Source: Monocercomonoides exilis
Taxonomy: Eukaryota; Preaxostyla; Oxymonadida; Polymastigidae
Direction: 5' to 3'
Length of the DNA: 64,000 nt
Assembly (NCBI GenBank): GCA_001643675.2
Contig: LSRY02000001.1
Location: forward strand, 2,408,501-2,472,500
Position 1 is the stretch's first letter. Each line of letters begins with the position of its first letter. Below, in pieces: positions 10,377 to 19,640 of the stretch. The position numbers were made by a program, and so were the translations under genes. A model generated the notes under the pieces. It ran no database searches. It had not been told where the DNA came from and worked only from the letters and a program-made list of their open reading frames with translations.

Positions 10377-13055
10377 CTAATTTTCAGCTGGCGCATCAGC
10401 CTCCTTCACAACACACCCCAAATCGTCGCTCGCAATCAGAATCGAAAAACGGCGGGTGCTTTCACAGCTTGCTCGTCCACAAGCACCCAAACTGCTATTC
10501 GTGCTCTTGTTCACAGACGCATAGTCAAAACAGCCCCGCCAGTCTGTGAACCCATCCTTCACAAACACCCCTTCTTCTTCTCTTCCACCTCTCCCACACA
10601 CCTTCGCATACACCTTCACATACACCCCTGCAGCTGGCAGATGTGTCGCTTCCTCTTTCACCACCAGCCGCCCTGTCTCCTCAAACACCTCCACACTCAT
10701 CCCGCTCCTGAACGGAGCCTCTGAGCAGCTCTTCCCTTCGTATTCTGCCTCAACAAACACATTCTGCGTTTGCAGCTCTTCTGGAACAGGAACAATAACA
10801 CTCGGCATCAAATGAATTAAAGACGAAGAGGAAGACGAAGAAAAAGAAGATGTTGCTTCTTCAAAAGAAAATTCGATTTGTTTCGTTGGCTTCACAATCG
10901 AAAATGCCTTTGCTGCATCTTTTCCTTTCATAAACGGCTTCACACTGAACAGGCTTTCAACATCCACCTTGTAGAACTTCATCTTCCCTCTCTTCTCCTT
11001 CCCCTTCTCCTGCTTCACCACAATTCTCTTCCCCTTCTCATCAATTTCCATCCCAAAAGTCCCTTCAACAGCCATCGATGAATCCAACTGCCGCTGCCTT
11101 CTATTTTCTCGCTCAGCCTCATTCTCAACAAAAACATCCTTCTTTCTCTTTCCTCCTCCTTTCACTTCTTTTTCTTTTTCCTCTTCTTCCTCTTCTTCTC
11201 TTCTCTCTTTTTCCCTCTCCCTCTGCCCTGCCCCAAACATTCTGTCCACTTCTCCAATCTGCTCCTTCAAATGGTCAAACATCGCCTTCCATCGTGGAAT
11301 CGAGCAATTCCAATGCTTCTCTGCCACTCTCCGTGCAACTGCCAATTTCGGTGCTTCCATTTTCATTTCTCCGTTTTCTCCGCTTTTCGGCTTTGGAAGA
11401 GCACTTTCTGGATCTGTCATGTCCAAATACGCACTCATATAATCATATTGCAGCTGCATCTCCATTTCTATTTCATTCTCTCTCTTTCCTCCATCTGATC
11501 CGCTGGCTGAAGAGCATCCCTTGCCAATCATCCCAAACAGCTCCCTCGCCTCGTCCAGCCTGTCCTGCAGCAAAAGATAGTATGTCAGCACAAGCCTTTC
11601 CCCGTCGCCGATCAAACAAGACCCACTCATCGAAGGCATCCTTTGAGAGTATTCGTTGTATTCTCCCCCATCTGATTCTTCATCCTCTTCATTCCTCTCC
11701 AAAAGAGCTGACGAGACATACCCAGCAGCTGCCCCATGCGCCAAGTGCATCAAATACTTTCTGTACTGCCCCGCCAATTGCGTATTCGCAATGCGCTCTT
11801 TCTCTTTCCCAAATACAAAACAACGCGGATTGATCAGCGGCCGATACTCCAGCACACGCACCTCTCCCTTCAGCGCAGGGCTCTTCACACACACAGGTGA
11901 CAACACCGTCGCACACCCTGCCAGCCGCGATGCAATCACACTCGACGCGCTTCCTCCGCACAAGTGCCTCTGCACAGCTGCTGCTGGGCCAAAGTGCCGC
12001 AGTGAATACGAATACACTCGCTCGTCATACACCCCGCGCCGCAGCAGCACCTCAATCACACTCTCAAACACGCTCTTCTCCTCCAGCCGCCACAATATCA
12101 TCGACAGGTCCACATCTGCTCGGTGCAGGTTCTCCTTCTCCAAAAACTCCAGCAACACTTCTTTCTTCGCCTCCTGCGACACATACCCCCAGTCTCTCCG
12201 CTCTGCCTCTAGCGCCCTCCCTTCTGCTTCCACCCTCACCCGGTGCCCTCCCTCTCGGCTGCAGCACACATACCGCCCCCGCATCGCCACCTGCGCCGGA
12301 TAGTGCACAAACTCCCCACCCTCCGGGAAATAGAACGCATACGACACCGTCTGCGTCCCATACGCCCCCAGAACAACACTCTGTGTCCTCGTCGCACTGC
12401 CCCTTTGCAGCACAATCGACCCTCCCGGCACCTGCATCAGCACCTCCACCGACCTCTGCGCTGCCGTCGTGTTCGTCAGCACCACATCGCACACATACAC
12501 CCGCCCTGCTCGCATCTTCTCCCACTCCACATACTTCCTCGCCTTCCGCCCTTCCTCATTCACCTCCCACTCTTCGCTCACATCATACACAAACTCCTGC
12601 ACAACCACCTGCTTCATCTCCACTCGTTTCCCCAACCCATTCAACTCCAGTCCTAGTTTCCTCGCTTGCCTCTCTTTTTCCCTTTCCCTTTCCTTTTCTC
12701 CTTCTCCTTCTCCTTCTCCTTCTTCAATTCCTTCCTTCCCTCCCTCAAATTCCTCCATCTCCTTCACAAACAGCACTGCAGCTGTGTCCTTGCTCCAAAT
12801 AGACGCACTCGCCCTTCCTCCCCTCATCTCAATCGCCTTCTCCACACAAACAGGATGCACACAAACATCTGTCAGCGCAGCTGCAAACGCCGCTGACGCA
12901 AACGAATCGGTGCATTCAATCACATTCGCTGACACAAAAGGAACAGCCCTCCCACACTCGCGCGCATCCCTGCCCACCCCCTCCCCGACACACCCAAACA
13001 GATATCGCGCATAGTCCAGGAAGAAATGGTTCCACTCAATCAGCACAGAATGAGA
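10377..13055 (-). CDS. Macroglobulin-like giant protein, C-terminal part
   Basis: This frame runs directly on, in phase, from the TAA that ends the 13056-18878 frame. It has no ATG near its start, so it is best read as the C-terminal ~890 residues of the same protein. Visible blocks are WNHFFLDYARYLFG just after the stop, EYRPLINPRCFVFG, LVLTYYLLLQDRLDEA, MQLQYDYMSAYLDM and, near the end, GFTDWRGCFDYAS. From memory, these match in order the C-terminal half of a conserved family of very large intracellular macroglobulin-like proteins found in protists and Planctomycetes, which normally have one chain. Lys/Glu-rich low-complexity inserts lie at about 11150-11250 and 12680-12730. It terminates with TAG at 10377-10379. 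Coding status is secure from length and conservation; the function is not known. Confidence 0.75.
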   Translation of the reverse strand, partial: SHSVLIEWNHFFLDYARYLFGCVGEGVGRDARECGRAVPFVSANVIECTDSFASAAFAAALTDVCVHPVCVEKAIEMRGGRASASIWSKDTAAVLFVKEMEEFEGGKEGIEEGEGEGEGEKEREREKERQARKLGLELNGLGKRVEMKQVVVQEFVYDVSEEWEVNEEGRKARKYVEWEKMRAGRVYVCDVVLTNTTAAQRSVEVLMQVPGGSIVLQRGSATRTQSVVLGAYGTQTVSYAFYFPEGGEFVHYPAQVAMRGRYVCCSREGGHRVRVEAEGRALEAERRDWGYVSQEAKKEVLLEFLEKENLHRADVDLSMILWRLEEKSVFESVIEVLLRRGVYDERVYSYSLRHFGPAAAVQRHLCGGSASSVIASRLAGCATVLSPVCVKSPALKGEVRVLEYRPLINPRCFVFGKEKERIANTQLAGQYRKYLMHLAHGAAAGYVSSALLERNEEDEESDGGEYNEYSQRMPSMSGSCLIGDGERLVLTYYLLLQDRLDEARELFGMIGKGCSSASGSDGGKRENEIEMEMQLQYDYMSAYLDMTDPESALPKPKSGENGEMKMEAPKLAVARRVAEKHWNCSIPRWKAMFDHLKEQIGEVDRMFGAGQREREKERREEEEEEEKEKEVKGGGKRKKDVFVENEAERENRRQRQLDSSMAVEGTFGMEIDEKGKRIVVKQEKGKEKRGKMKFYKVDVESLFSVKPFMKGKDAAKAFSIVKPTKQIEFSFEEATSSFSSSSSSSLIHLMPSVIVPVPEELQTQNVFVEAEYEGKSCSEAPFRSGMSVEVFEETGRLVVKEEATHLPAAGVYVKVYAKVCGRGGREEEGVFVKDGFTDWRGCFDYASVNKSTNSSLGACGRASCESTRRFSILIASDDLGCVVKEADAPAEN

Positions 13056-13058
13056 TTA
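13056..13058 (-). other. In-frame TAA splitting the macroglobulin-like gene
   Basis: The codon after ...ENQYHRVT is TAA, followed without frame change by SHSVLIEWNHFFLDYA. The open frame then continues for another ~890 codons. Both sides resemble contiguous parts of one protein family. Possible readings are a recent nonsense mutation, a sequencing error, stop readthrough, a rare sense use of TAA, or splicing. A GTGTGACG donor-like site begins at 13066, with a phase-compatible TGTCAG acceptor ending at 12929. That 138-nt excision would, however, remove the conserved-looking WNHFFLDYA block, so splicing is the less attractive explanation. Confidence 0.7.
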
Positions 13059-16000
13059 CGTCACACGATGATATTGGTTCTCTCGGTATTCTTTCGTGTT
13101 CTCCACCTGCTGGAACTTTGCAACTGGCATTTTCTCTTCTTCTTCCTCAGCACAAGCACCACCATCTGCAGAAAAGCCACAAGATCCACTAAAAGCAGAA
13201 GTGTAGCCATAATGCACATTCTCTGCTGCCATCTTCATCTTCATCGGTGCCATCGGCATTGCCATCTTCATCTCCATCGGTGCTGCCATTGGTGCTGCCA
13301 TTGGTGCTGCCATTGGTGCTGCCATTGGTGCTGCCATTGGTGCCTCCATCTGCATTCCAAAAGGTATCGCCATCTGAGGATTTGAAGGAATTGCCTTTGA
13401 GAAAGAGCCACAAAAGCCATTTGCCCGACGTGGCATCGCGCCAGCAGTGCCCATCCTCTGCACCGCATTCGGCTGCATCAGCATTCTCGGCCTCATCCCT
13501 GCCCCTGCACTTGCCCCTGCTCCTGCCCTTGCCATCCCAACCATCGGCATTGCCATTCTCGCTCCAGGCCTCGCTCCTTTCTCTATCTTCCCCATCTGCC
13601 CCATCTGCCCTTTAACATCCGTTGCACCCCCCAACATACGCGGAATCAGCTTCAGCTCGTCGTTGTTCCGGATGAAGCACCCGCTCATCGTGCGCGTGTC
13701 GCTCAGCTGCACATCGTTGAAGATAATCTTCTGCATGTCAGGCAGAATCCCTTCTTTCTTCTGCACAAGCTCCTTCAGCTCCGCCACAGTCGTCTCCTTC
13801 GTCACACTTACTCGAATTATCTTCCCTTGCATCGTCCTCACCTGCACTTCCATCTTCCCCAAATCCCCTCCTTCGTTGAATGCTCGCGCCGATGCTCCTT
13901 TCACACTGCTCTTTCTTCCTCTTTCTTCTTCTTCTTCTTCTGCCTCAATCAACCCCCCAACATCCAGTCCCGATCGAAGCGCTGTCTCAAACACCTTCTC
14001 TTCTTCTTTCTTGTCTCTCAGCTGCGACCTCAGCTGCCCTTCCACTTTCTCCACCAACGCCACACACCTCCTCAAACTCCTCTCCAGCAATTCTTCTCCT
14101 TCTCTTCTTTCTCCTTCTTCTCTTCTTCCTTCTTCTCTTTTCTTCGCCTTCTGCCCCAGCTCCACCAGCCCCGCCAGCACAAACACTTGCTCCACTGCAT
14201 TCAGCCTCGCAAACAAAGCTGGCTCTGCATATTCCTCAAACAGCCCCACATCTTCCGTTCCCAGCAGATAGTGGTCAACCACCGTCTTCTCCTTTTTGCT
14301 CGCCAAACTCGGACGAACCGCTTTCGCAAAGAATTTTGGTGCCTTTTTGAACAGCAGAACATTCGTCTCCTCACACGCAAATTCGCTGTAACGATCACAA
14401 AGCTCTCGGAATTTCTTCTTCTTCTCTTCTCCTTCTTCTTTTTCTTCATCTTCATCCTCATCCTCATTATCATCATCAACCAACTTGTACAACTCCTCAA
14501 ACGCATTACACCACGCATCAAATGCTCTCACTTTTGCCTCGTCTCCCTCATTCTTCTTCGCCTTCGCCTTCATCACGCACTTCAGCAGATGAAGAATTCC
14601 CCCAAAGCAACTGTAGCTTTCATATGTAGATGTCGACAGGTCTTTTATCTTCCGCGTCGCAACACATTTCGAAAGATATGCTTTCTTCAATGACACTCCT
14701 CCTGTCTTCTTCCCATTTGAACTGGCGCATTCACATTCACATCTTGATTTTATTTTCTCCTCCTTCTCCTTCTTTTCTTCCTTCTTTTCTTCCTTCTTTT
14801 CTTCATCCTTCTCATCGCCTGCTTCCCAACATCTGCTTCTCAGCACTTTTTCTGGCAGAATCAGCGCCGAGTGCATCTTCTGCAAAACATGCTTCTTCGG
14901 GTCAAACACATTCATCAGCCTCATTTCCCTCAATCGTCCTTCTCCTTCTTCTCCTTCTTCTCCTTCTTCTCCTTCTCTTCCCTCCGTTTTCCTTCTCCCG
15001 CCGCACAGACTCAGATCCACCCCCACCACCTTCGCCACCACATGCTCATCATCTGTCGCCACCACTGTCACAGTGCTCTGCCCCTTCCCTGCAATCACCT
15101 CCATCGGGATAACTACACGCCTCCTCTTCCCTTCCCCTGGTGCTTCGTTCAGCACAACTGTCGTCGTCTCCCCCAAAAAGTCGATGTTCTTCCAGTCTGC
15201 CTGGCTCCTCCTCCAGTTCCGCACTCCTCCCATTCCCCCTTCCATCGCCCCGTTCATCATCATCTTCTTCTTCTTCCTCGCCATCATGTCTGCCATCATC
15301 TCTCCGCTTGCTGCTCCTCCGCAGATCGCATCCCCTGCAAATGCGCTCGCCTCCTTCCTCCAAGTCTCCTGCGTCACAACCCCGTGCATCAGCACAGACG
15401 GCGCATCCAGCGTGTTCCCCAGCCGCGCTGCTGCCGTCTGCCTTCGCTGGACGTATTCTTGCTCTGTGCCCAGCCTCTTGTCCGACGTGTAGAACGACCC
15501 CGCCACCTTTGCTATCTGCACCTCTGCCTGCCTCCCCTCTGCCAGCCCCGTCAGCTGCGTCTCTGCATCAAACGCCCCCACAAACACACTCCCAAACACA
15601 TGCACACGCGTCATCGCTGTGCAGTTGCTCAGAATCACCTCCACGTTCCCGGCTTCCGCTCCTTCTCTCATCTGCCGAACCCCCACAATCGCCACTGCTG
15701 CATCACCTCCTCGTCGCCCGATCCTCCGCACACCACACAGAAGCGATGTCTTGTCCTGCCTCACCCCACAATCGCTTTCTTCTTCTTCTTCTTTCCATTT
15801 TTCGCTCATGTTTTCCTCCTTCACTCCATCTTTCTCGTTGTTTTCAGCCATCTTCCGCGGCTCAATCAGCGAAATAGTCGTCCGCAGCCCTGTCGCCCAT
15901 TCAAACAGCTCATATTCCCCACAAGGCAGATCAGCCGACAGAATCGCCTTCCCTTCCTTCACCACCATCTTCTCGCTCACATCACGCAACGGAACAATCC

Positions 16001-18878
16001 GGTCTGTCCCGATCATTTGCGTAAGCGAAACCAGTCTCTTCTCAATCAACTTCTTCTCATTCTTTGCTCTTTCCTTTTCTTCCTCTTCATTCTTTTCCTC
16101 TTCGTTCCTTTCCTCTTCTCCTTCATCCCACCCCATTTCCAGTGCCACCTCTAGCTCTTGCCCCGCATACCCCACTGCCCTCTCGCTCCTGTTCTCCACA
16201 TGCATCGGCATCGGCTCACCGCCATGCCCATCCAGCCCAAACATCTGCCTCGTCTCCCCTGCCCCATCCCCTGACCCCATTCGTATCTCAAACCCACTCA
16301 CATCTCTCAAACTGCCCAGTTCAATCTCCCCTTTCTTGTCTGTCATCAGCCTGACTCCCTCTTTGCATGTGCTCCCCCAGCTGCTCACGCACCGCCAGAA
16401 GAACTTGAACGTGACTGCGTGATGTTTGATTCTCTCTCCGCCTTTCCCAAACACACGCAGAACATAACAAGTCTTCTCATTCTTCCCATTCTTCCCATTC
16501 TTCTCTTCTGTTCTTCGCACCAGCGCTGCTGCCACAATCTCCCTCGTGCTGTTAATCGTGTTCACACAAAACGTCTTCTCGCTCCGAACTGGCACTGTCC
16601 GACCCAAATCTGAGTGCACCGTCACCGCCCCGCTCACCTCCACCTGCACCTTCGCAACATTCTCAGGAACTGTATACTCCACACACCCCACCTCCCCATC
16701 CACAAACCGCACCCCTGCATACTGCCGCGTCACCTCTATCCCTTCCACCGTCCTCGATGTCACCTTCACACATACCCCGCGCACCATCCCCACTGACGCT
16801 GCAACTCCACAGCACAGCAGCTGCGGCCGAAGCACAATGTGCGCATTTGCATGCCGCACCAGCTCCTCCCGGTCAATGTAGATCCCACACCCAAACTCAT
16901 ACTCCTCTGCTTTGTGCTCAAACCCCTCCACAAGCACACAGAACTCATCTGCCAAGTCTTCCACTATCGCCTGCTTCATCCCTGCCCCGCCCCCTGTCGC
17001 ATACGGCACCAGAATCTCGCACGGCTCCAGCGCAGGGTGCCTCTTCGGCGTTGTGCTCGCGCTGTATCTCCGCCCGTCCACCCACACCGCTGCCCGGCTT
17101 CTCGGCAAGGGCATGTTCAGCTCGTCCAGCACTGTCACCGCCTGCCCATCTGCAATGCACCGCCACATCATCCGCAGACTCCCCTTTCGGATCAGTGCAC
17201 GGCTCGTCAACCCATCCCCTGACAGAACAACCACAAACACTCCTCTCTTCTGCACTCGCTCTCCTGCTCCCCGCTCAACTTCTTCTTCCTCCTCCTCTTC
17301 CTCCTCTTCCTCTTCCTCTTCGCCTTTCTCCTCTTTTCTCTCCAACACAAGCGATGGCAGCTCGATCCGCTCCGTGTGCCGGATCACAGGCGCATATGCT
17401 GAAAAATCGAGCATCCGCTCATAGTTCGCCACCAGCCCATCCACCTCCATTCCCGCATCCACCTCTCGATGCATCAGCGAGTAGTATGCCTCCGTGTTCA
17501 CCTCAAACACCTGCAAACGCACCTCCCGGATATTCTTCACCACAACCTTCACCACAGGCACCTCTTCCTTTCCCCTCCCAAACCCAAAGCTCGTCTCGTT
17601 GTCGTCTGCAAACGTTAGCTCTGTCTTTTCCGTCAGCCTCCGAACAAAATACTCATCCGCATCCTTCCTTCCCACTTTGCTCACATCCATCTCCCCGCTC
17701 GTCAGCTTCGCCTCCGTCGCCAACCTCCGCAATTCGGACTCTTCAATAAACTTTTCGAACCTCTCTTCATCCACCCCTTCCGCAATGAAATGAATCACCA
17801 GCTTCCGGATCAGTTCTGTGCTCCCATTTCGCTCCATCCACTCCAATTCCGCCTTCCCCATCCCCACTCTCCCCAGCCATCCCACATCCACCCGGCACTC
17901 ATAATTTCCCCCATTGCTCGCCCTCTCCTGCCTTATACATATCCCCACATCCCTTCTCGGACACTTCAGAAGGCTCAAAAACCTCTCCAAGTTCGGCTCC
18001 CCTCTCAGCCAATCATGCACCACACACGCCTCCATCAGCGAAGCCCCCATCCAAAGTGCTGCGCCGCTCAATTCGCACCCCATGTGCCATATCCGCTCAA
18101 AGTATTCATCCTGCGCTGCTTTGTCTGTTTCCCACACCACATCTGCCCCTGGCGCCATCCGCATCACCGTCATCTCCACCCACCGTTCATTGCTTCGCAA
18201 CTCCGCCTTTTCTTCTCCCAGCTGTTGTAGCTGGTCTATCGTCAGCTCAACCGACAAGTCCGACAGGTGCGTGTCGGGCTTTGAAAGATACAGCATTATC
18301 AGCTCCACAATCCCAGGATACGAGCACGACGGCACGTTGTTGATGAAGTGCTGCAGATCGCGCTTCTCCAGCCCTTTCCCGTCAACTTTCAGCATCCCCT
18401 CCGGTGTGAGTTCGTTGAGAATCTGCCGATGTGCGGATGCATCCTTCAGCACTTTTAAAAAGTCAACTTCGTCCTCATCCAGCACACTCGGCAGCACCGC
18501 CTCCTCCCGAGGCTCGTCCCGCACCCCTACACGCCGTTGCACGCTTGCGAAGTCCTCATGCAAAATGTCATCCCGCAGATGCTCCAGCACTTCTTTCTGC
18601 CCCGCTTTGTCCATCTGCCCAAATGACGTCAGTTCCCGTCTCAGACGCAGCTGCACCACCGCTGTATTGCTTTTCCCCAGCTTTTTGACCAGCTTTTCCA
18701 TCAGCTGTTCTTCTTCTGCCGTGGCACTCAAAGGACTTTTCAGTTGTTCTCGCAAAATCGTATAATACAGACGCTCCGTCGAATTCGCTGGCAGAGCCTC
18801 CAGAGCCGCATCCCGCTCCTTTTCGTTCTTCGCCAGCACAAACTTCTCAAGGAATGAAACGCTCACAGCTTCCGCCAT
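13056..18878 (-). CDS. Macroglobulin-like giant protein with embedded ubiquitin-like domain, N-terminal part
   Basis: Frame of 1,940 codons from ATG at 18878. There is no signal peptide, so a cytosolic location is likely. Residues 1-400 are mainly helical. From about 430 to 1100, beta-rich segments resemble macroglobulin (MG/Ig-like) domains, for example LQVFEVNTEAYY, SRALIRKGSLRMM and AVTVLDELNMPLP. Later come LFKKAPKFFAKAVRPSLAS and DHYLLGTEDVGLF, which match from memory the same large macroglobulin-like family. Residues ~1675-1752 form a ubiquitin-like fold (start EVQVRTMQGKIIRVSV, end LIPRMLGG). It is followed by a Met/Ala/Pro/Gly-rich tract with tandem MAAP units (~1770-1890). Glu-rich runs interrupt several loops. 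The gene is markedly richer in GC than its neighbours. The frame stops at TAA, but the protein appears to continue in 10377-13055. The family call rests on recognition only; no thioester motif was seen. Confidence 0.78.
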   Translation of the reverse strand: MAEAVSVSFLEKFVLAKNEKERDAALEALPANSTERLYYTILREQLKSPLSATAEEEQLMEKLVKKLGKSNTAVVQLRLRRELTSFGQMDKAGQKEVLEHLRDDILHEDFASVQRRVGVRDEPREEAVLPSVLDEDEVDFLKVLKDASAHRQILNELTPEGMLKVDGKGLEKRDLQHFINNVPSCSYPGIVELIMLYLSKPDTHLSDLSVELTIDQLQQLGEEKAELRSNERWVEMTVMRMAPGADVVWETDKAAQDEYFERIWHMGCELSGAALWMGASLMEACVVHDWLRGEPNLERFLSLLKCPRRDVGICIRQERASNGGNYECRVDVGWLGRVGMGKAELEWMERNGSTELIRKLVIHFIAEGVDEERFEKFIEESELRRLATEAKLTSGEMDVSKVGRKDADEYFVRRLTEKTELTFADDNETSFGFGRGKEEVPVVKVVVKNIREVRLQVFEVNTEAYYSLMHREVDAGMEVDGLVANYERMLDFSAYAPVIRHTERIELPSLVLERKEEKGEEEEEEEEEEEEEEVERGAGERVQKRGVFVVVLSGDGLTSRALIRKGSLRMMWRCIADGQAVTVLDELNMPLPRSRAAVWVDGRRYSASTTPKRHPALEPCEILVPYATGGGAGMKQAIVEDLADEFCVLVEGFEHKAEEYEFGCGIYIDREELVRHANAHIVLRPQLLCCGVAASVGMVRGVCVKVTSRTVEGIEVTRQYAGVRFVDGEVGCVEYTVPENVAKVQVEVSGAVTVHSDLGRTVPVRSEKTFCVNTINSTREIVAAALVRRTEEKNGKNGKNEKTCYVLRVFGKGGERIKHHAVTFKFFWRCVSSWGSTCKEGVRLMTDKKGEIELGSLRDVSGFEIRMGSGDGAGETRQMFGLDGHGGEPMPMHVENRSERAVGYAGQELEVALEMGWDEGEEERNEEEKNEEEEKERAKNEKKLIEKRLVSLTQMIGTDRIVPLRDVSEKMVVKEGKAILSADLPCGEYELFEWATGLRTTISLIEPRKMAENNEKDGVKEENMSEKWKEEEEESDCGVRQDKTSLLCGVRRIGRRGGDAAVAIVGVRQMREGAEAGNVEVILSNCTAMTRVHVFGSVFVGAFDAETQLTGLAEGRQAEVQIAKVAGSFYTSDKRLGTEQEYVQRRQTAAARLGNTLDAPSVLMHGVVTQETWRKEASAFAGDAICGGAASGEMMADMMARKKKKMMMNGAMEGGMGGVRNWRRSQADWKNIDFLGETTTVVLNEAPGEGKRRRVVIPMEVIAGKGQSTVTVVATDDEHVVAKVVGVDLSLCGGRRKTEGREGEEGEEGEEGEGRLREMRLMNVFDPKKHVLQKMHSALILPEKVLRSRCWEAGDEKDEEKKEEKKEEKKEKEEKIKSRCECECASSNGKKTGGVSLKKAYLSKCVATRKIKDLSTSTYESYSCFGGILHLLKCVMKAKAKKNEGDEAKVRAFDAWCNAFEELYKLVDDDNEDEDEDEEKEEGEEKKKKFRELCDRYSEFACEETNVLLFKKAPKFFAKAVRPSLASKKEKTVVDHYLLGTEDVGLFEEYAEPALFARLNAVEQVFVLAGLVELGQKAKKREEGRREEGERREGEELLERSLRRCVALVEKVEGQLRSQLRDKKEEEKVFETALRSGLDVGGLIEAEEEEEERGRKSSVKGASARAFNEGGDLGKMEVQVRTMQGKIIRVSVTKETTVAELKELVQKKEGILPDMQKIIFNDVQLSDTRTMSGCFIRNNDELKLIPRMLGGATDVKGQMGQMGKIEKGARPGARMAMPMVGMARAGAGASAGAGMRPRMLMQPNAVQRMGTAGAMPRRANGFCGSFSKAIPSNPQMAIPFGMQMEAPMAAPMAAPMAAPMAAPMAAPMEMKMAMPMAPMKMKMAAENVHYGYTSAFSGSCGFSADGGACAEEEEEKMPVAKFQQVENTKEYRENQYHRVT
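13268..13348 (-). repeat. 12-bp tandem repeat encoding MAAP units
   Basis: A 12-bp unit (GGTGCTGCCATT on the + strand) is repeated about five to six times almost perfectly. It encodes consecutive Met-Ala-Ala-Pro units in the low-complexity tract after the ubiquitin-like domain. The near-perfect copies suggest recent slippage, so length variation between strains is likely. Confidence 0.85.
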
Positions 18879-19314
18879 GATTGTTCAATGTTTTTCCAAG
18901 AATCAAACGATGGCATTGATCACAAAAATTGGATTATTTTGAAAAGAAAAAGCAATTGATAATTCATAATTTTTTAATTGAACAATATATGATATTATTC
19001 TTGATAAAATTGCTTCGAGTTGAAATTGTGAAATTAACCCTAAGAAAAATACGAATGATATGAGAATGATTATTCGAAAAATTTCTTTCTAAGCAGATTG
19101 AATGATATGTTTGGAAAATTTGTTGGAAAAACATGAAATAATAATTCGTTAATCAATTTTCAAAATTATTAAACCAATTTGAATTTTTTAAAGTTGGCGA
19201 AATTTTTTTTTGGAATCTTATTCTTTTATTCATCGAAATGTTTGAATTCAGAGTTGGTAAGAGCAGAAGATGGGGGTTCCTAAAAATATTAAAGTTAATC
19301 ATTCATCCTGCATT
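18879..19314. other. Short intergenic region upstream of the macroglobulin-like gene
   Basis: AT-rich 436-bp stretch between the start codon of the minus-strand gene and the target duplication of the hAT-like element. It must hold the promoter of the 10377-18878 gene, but no motif was identified. No other gene was seen. Confidence 0.5.
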
Positions 19315-19322
19315 ATAATCAA
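19315..19322. repeat. Left 8-bp target-site duplication of the hAT-like element
   Basis: ATAATCAA directly abuts the left inverted repeat. The identical octamer abuts the right inverted repeat at 24481-24488. A perfect 8-bp duplication is characteristic of hAT (also P and Merlin) transposons. Confidence 0.85.
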
Positions 19323-19550
19323 TAGGCCTTTGCGACAGACCGACATTATTTTCACTGCTCGACAAGTCGACCGACAACAAAATCGGTCTGAATTTTATTT
19401 TTTTAAAATAATAATAAAATTACCAAAAACTGATTTTTATTATTCTGAAATTTCATTATTATTTTGTTTATTCATTAATTTATTATCTAATTATTAAAAA
19501 TATATAAATGACATGAACAAAAATATTCAAATCGAAATTTCTCAATGGGT

Positions 19551-19640
19551 TATCGACAGATCTTTGTCGAGATCAGTCGAACGACAAAGATCAGTCGGTC
19601 GAAAGATCAGTCGGTCGAAAAGATCAATCTGTCGAATAGA
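19551..19640. repeat. Subterminal CGAC/GTCG repeat cluster
   Basis: Several copies of GATCAGTCGGTCGAAA-like words and their complements lie within 90 bp. One pair (GATCTTTGTCG and CGACAAAGATC) can form a hairpin. The cluster sits just inside the left end of the hAT-like element and is echoed near its right end, consistent with transposase-binding sites. Confidence 0.6.

Noticed and set aside
11078-18765. Many long Ser/Pro/His-rich frames on the plus strand of the macroglobulin-like gene
   Set aside because: They come from the purine-rich, GC-rich coding strand read backwards. The minus-strand frames show conserved protein blocks and explain the region fully.
13056-18878. Separate polyubiquitin-type gene within the macroglobulin-like frame
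   Set aside because: The ubiquitin-like segment is single, diverged, and continuous in frame with flanking protein, so it is a domain and not an independent gene.
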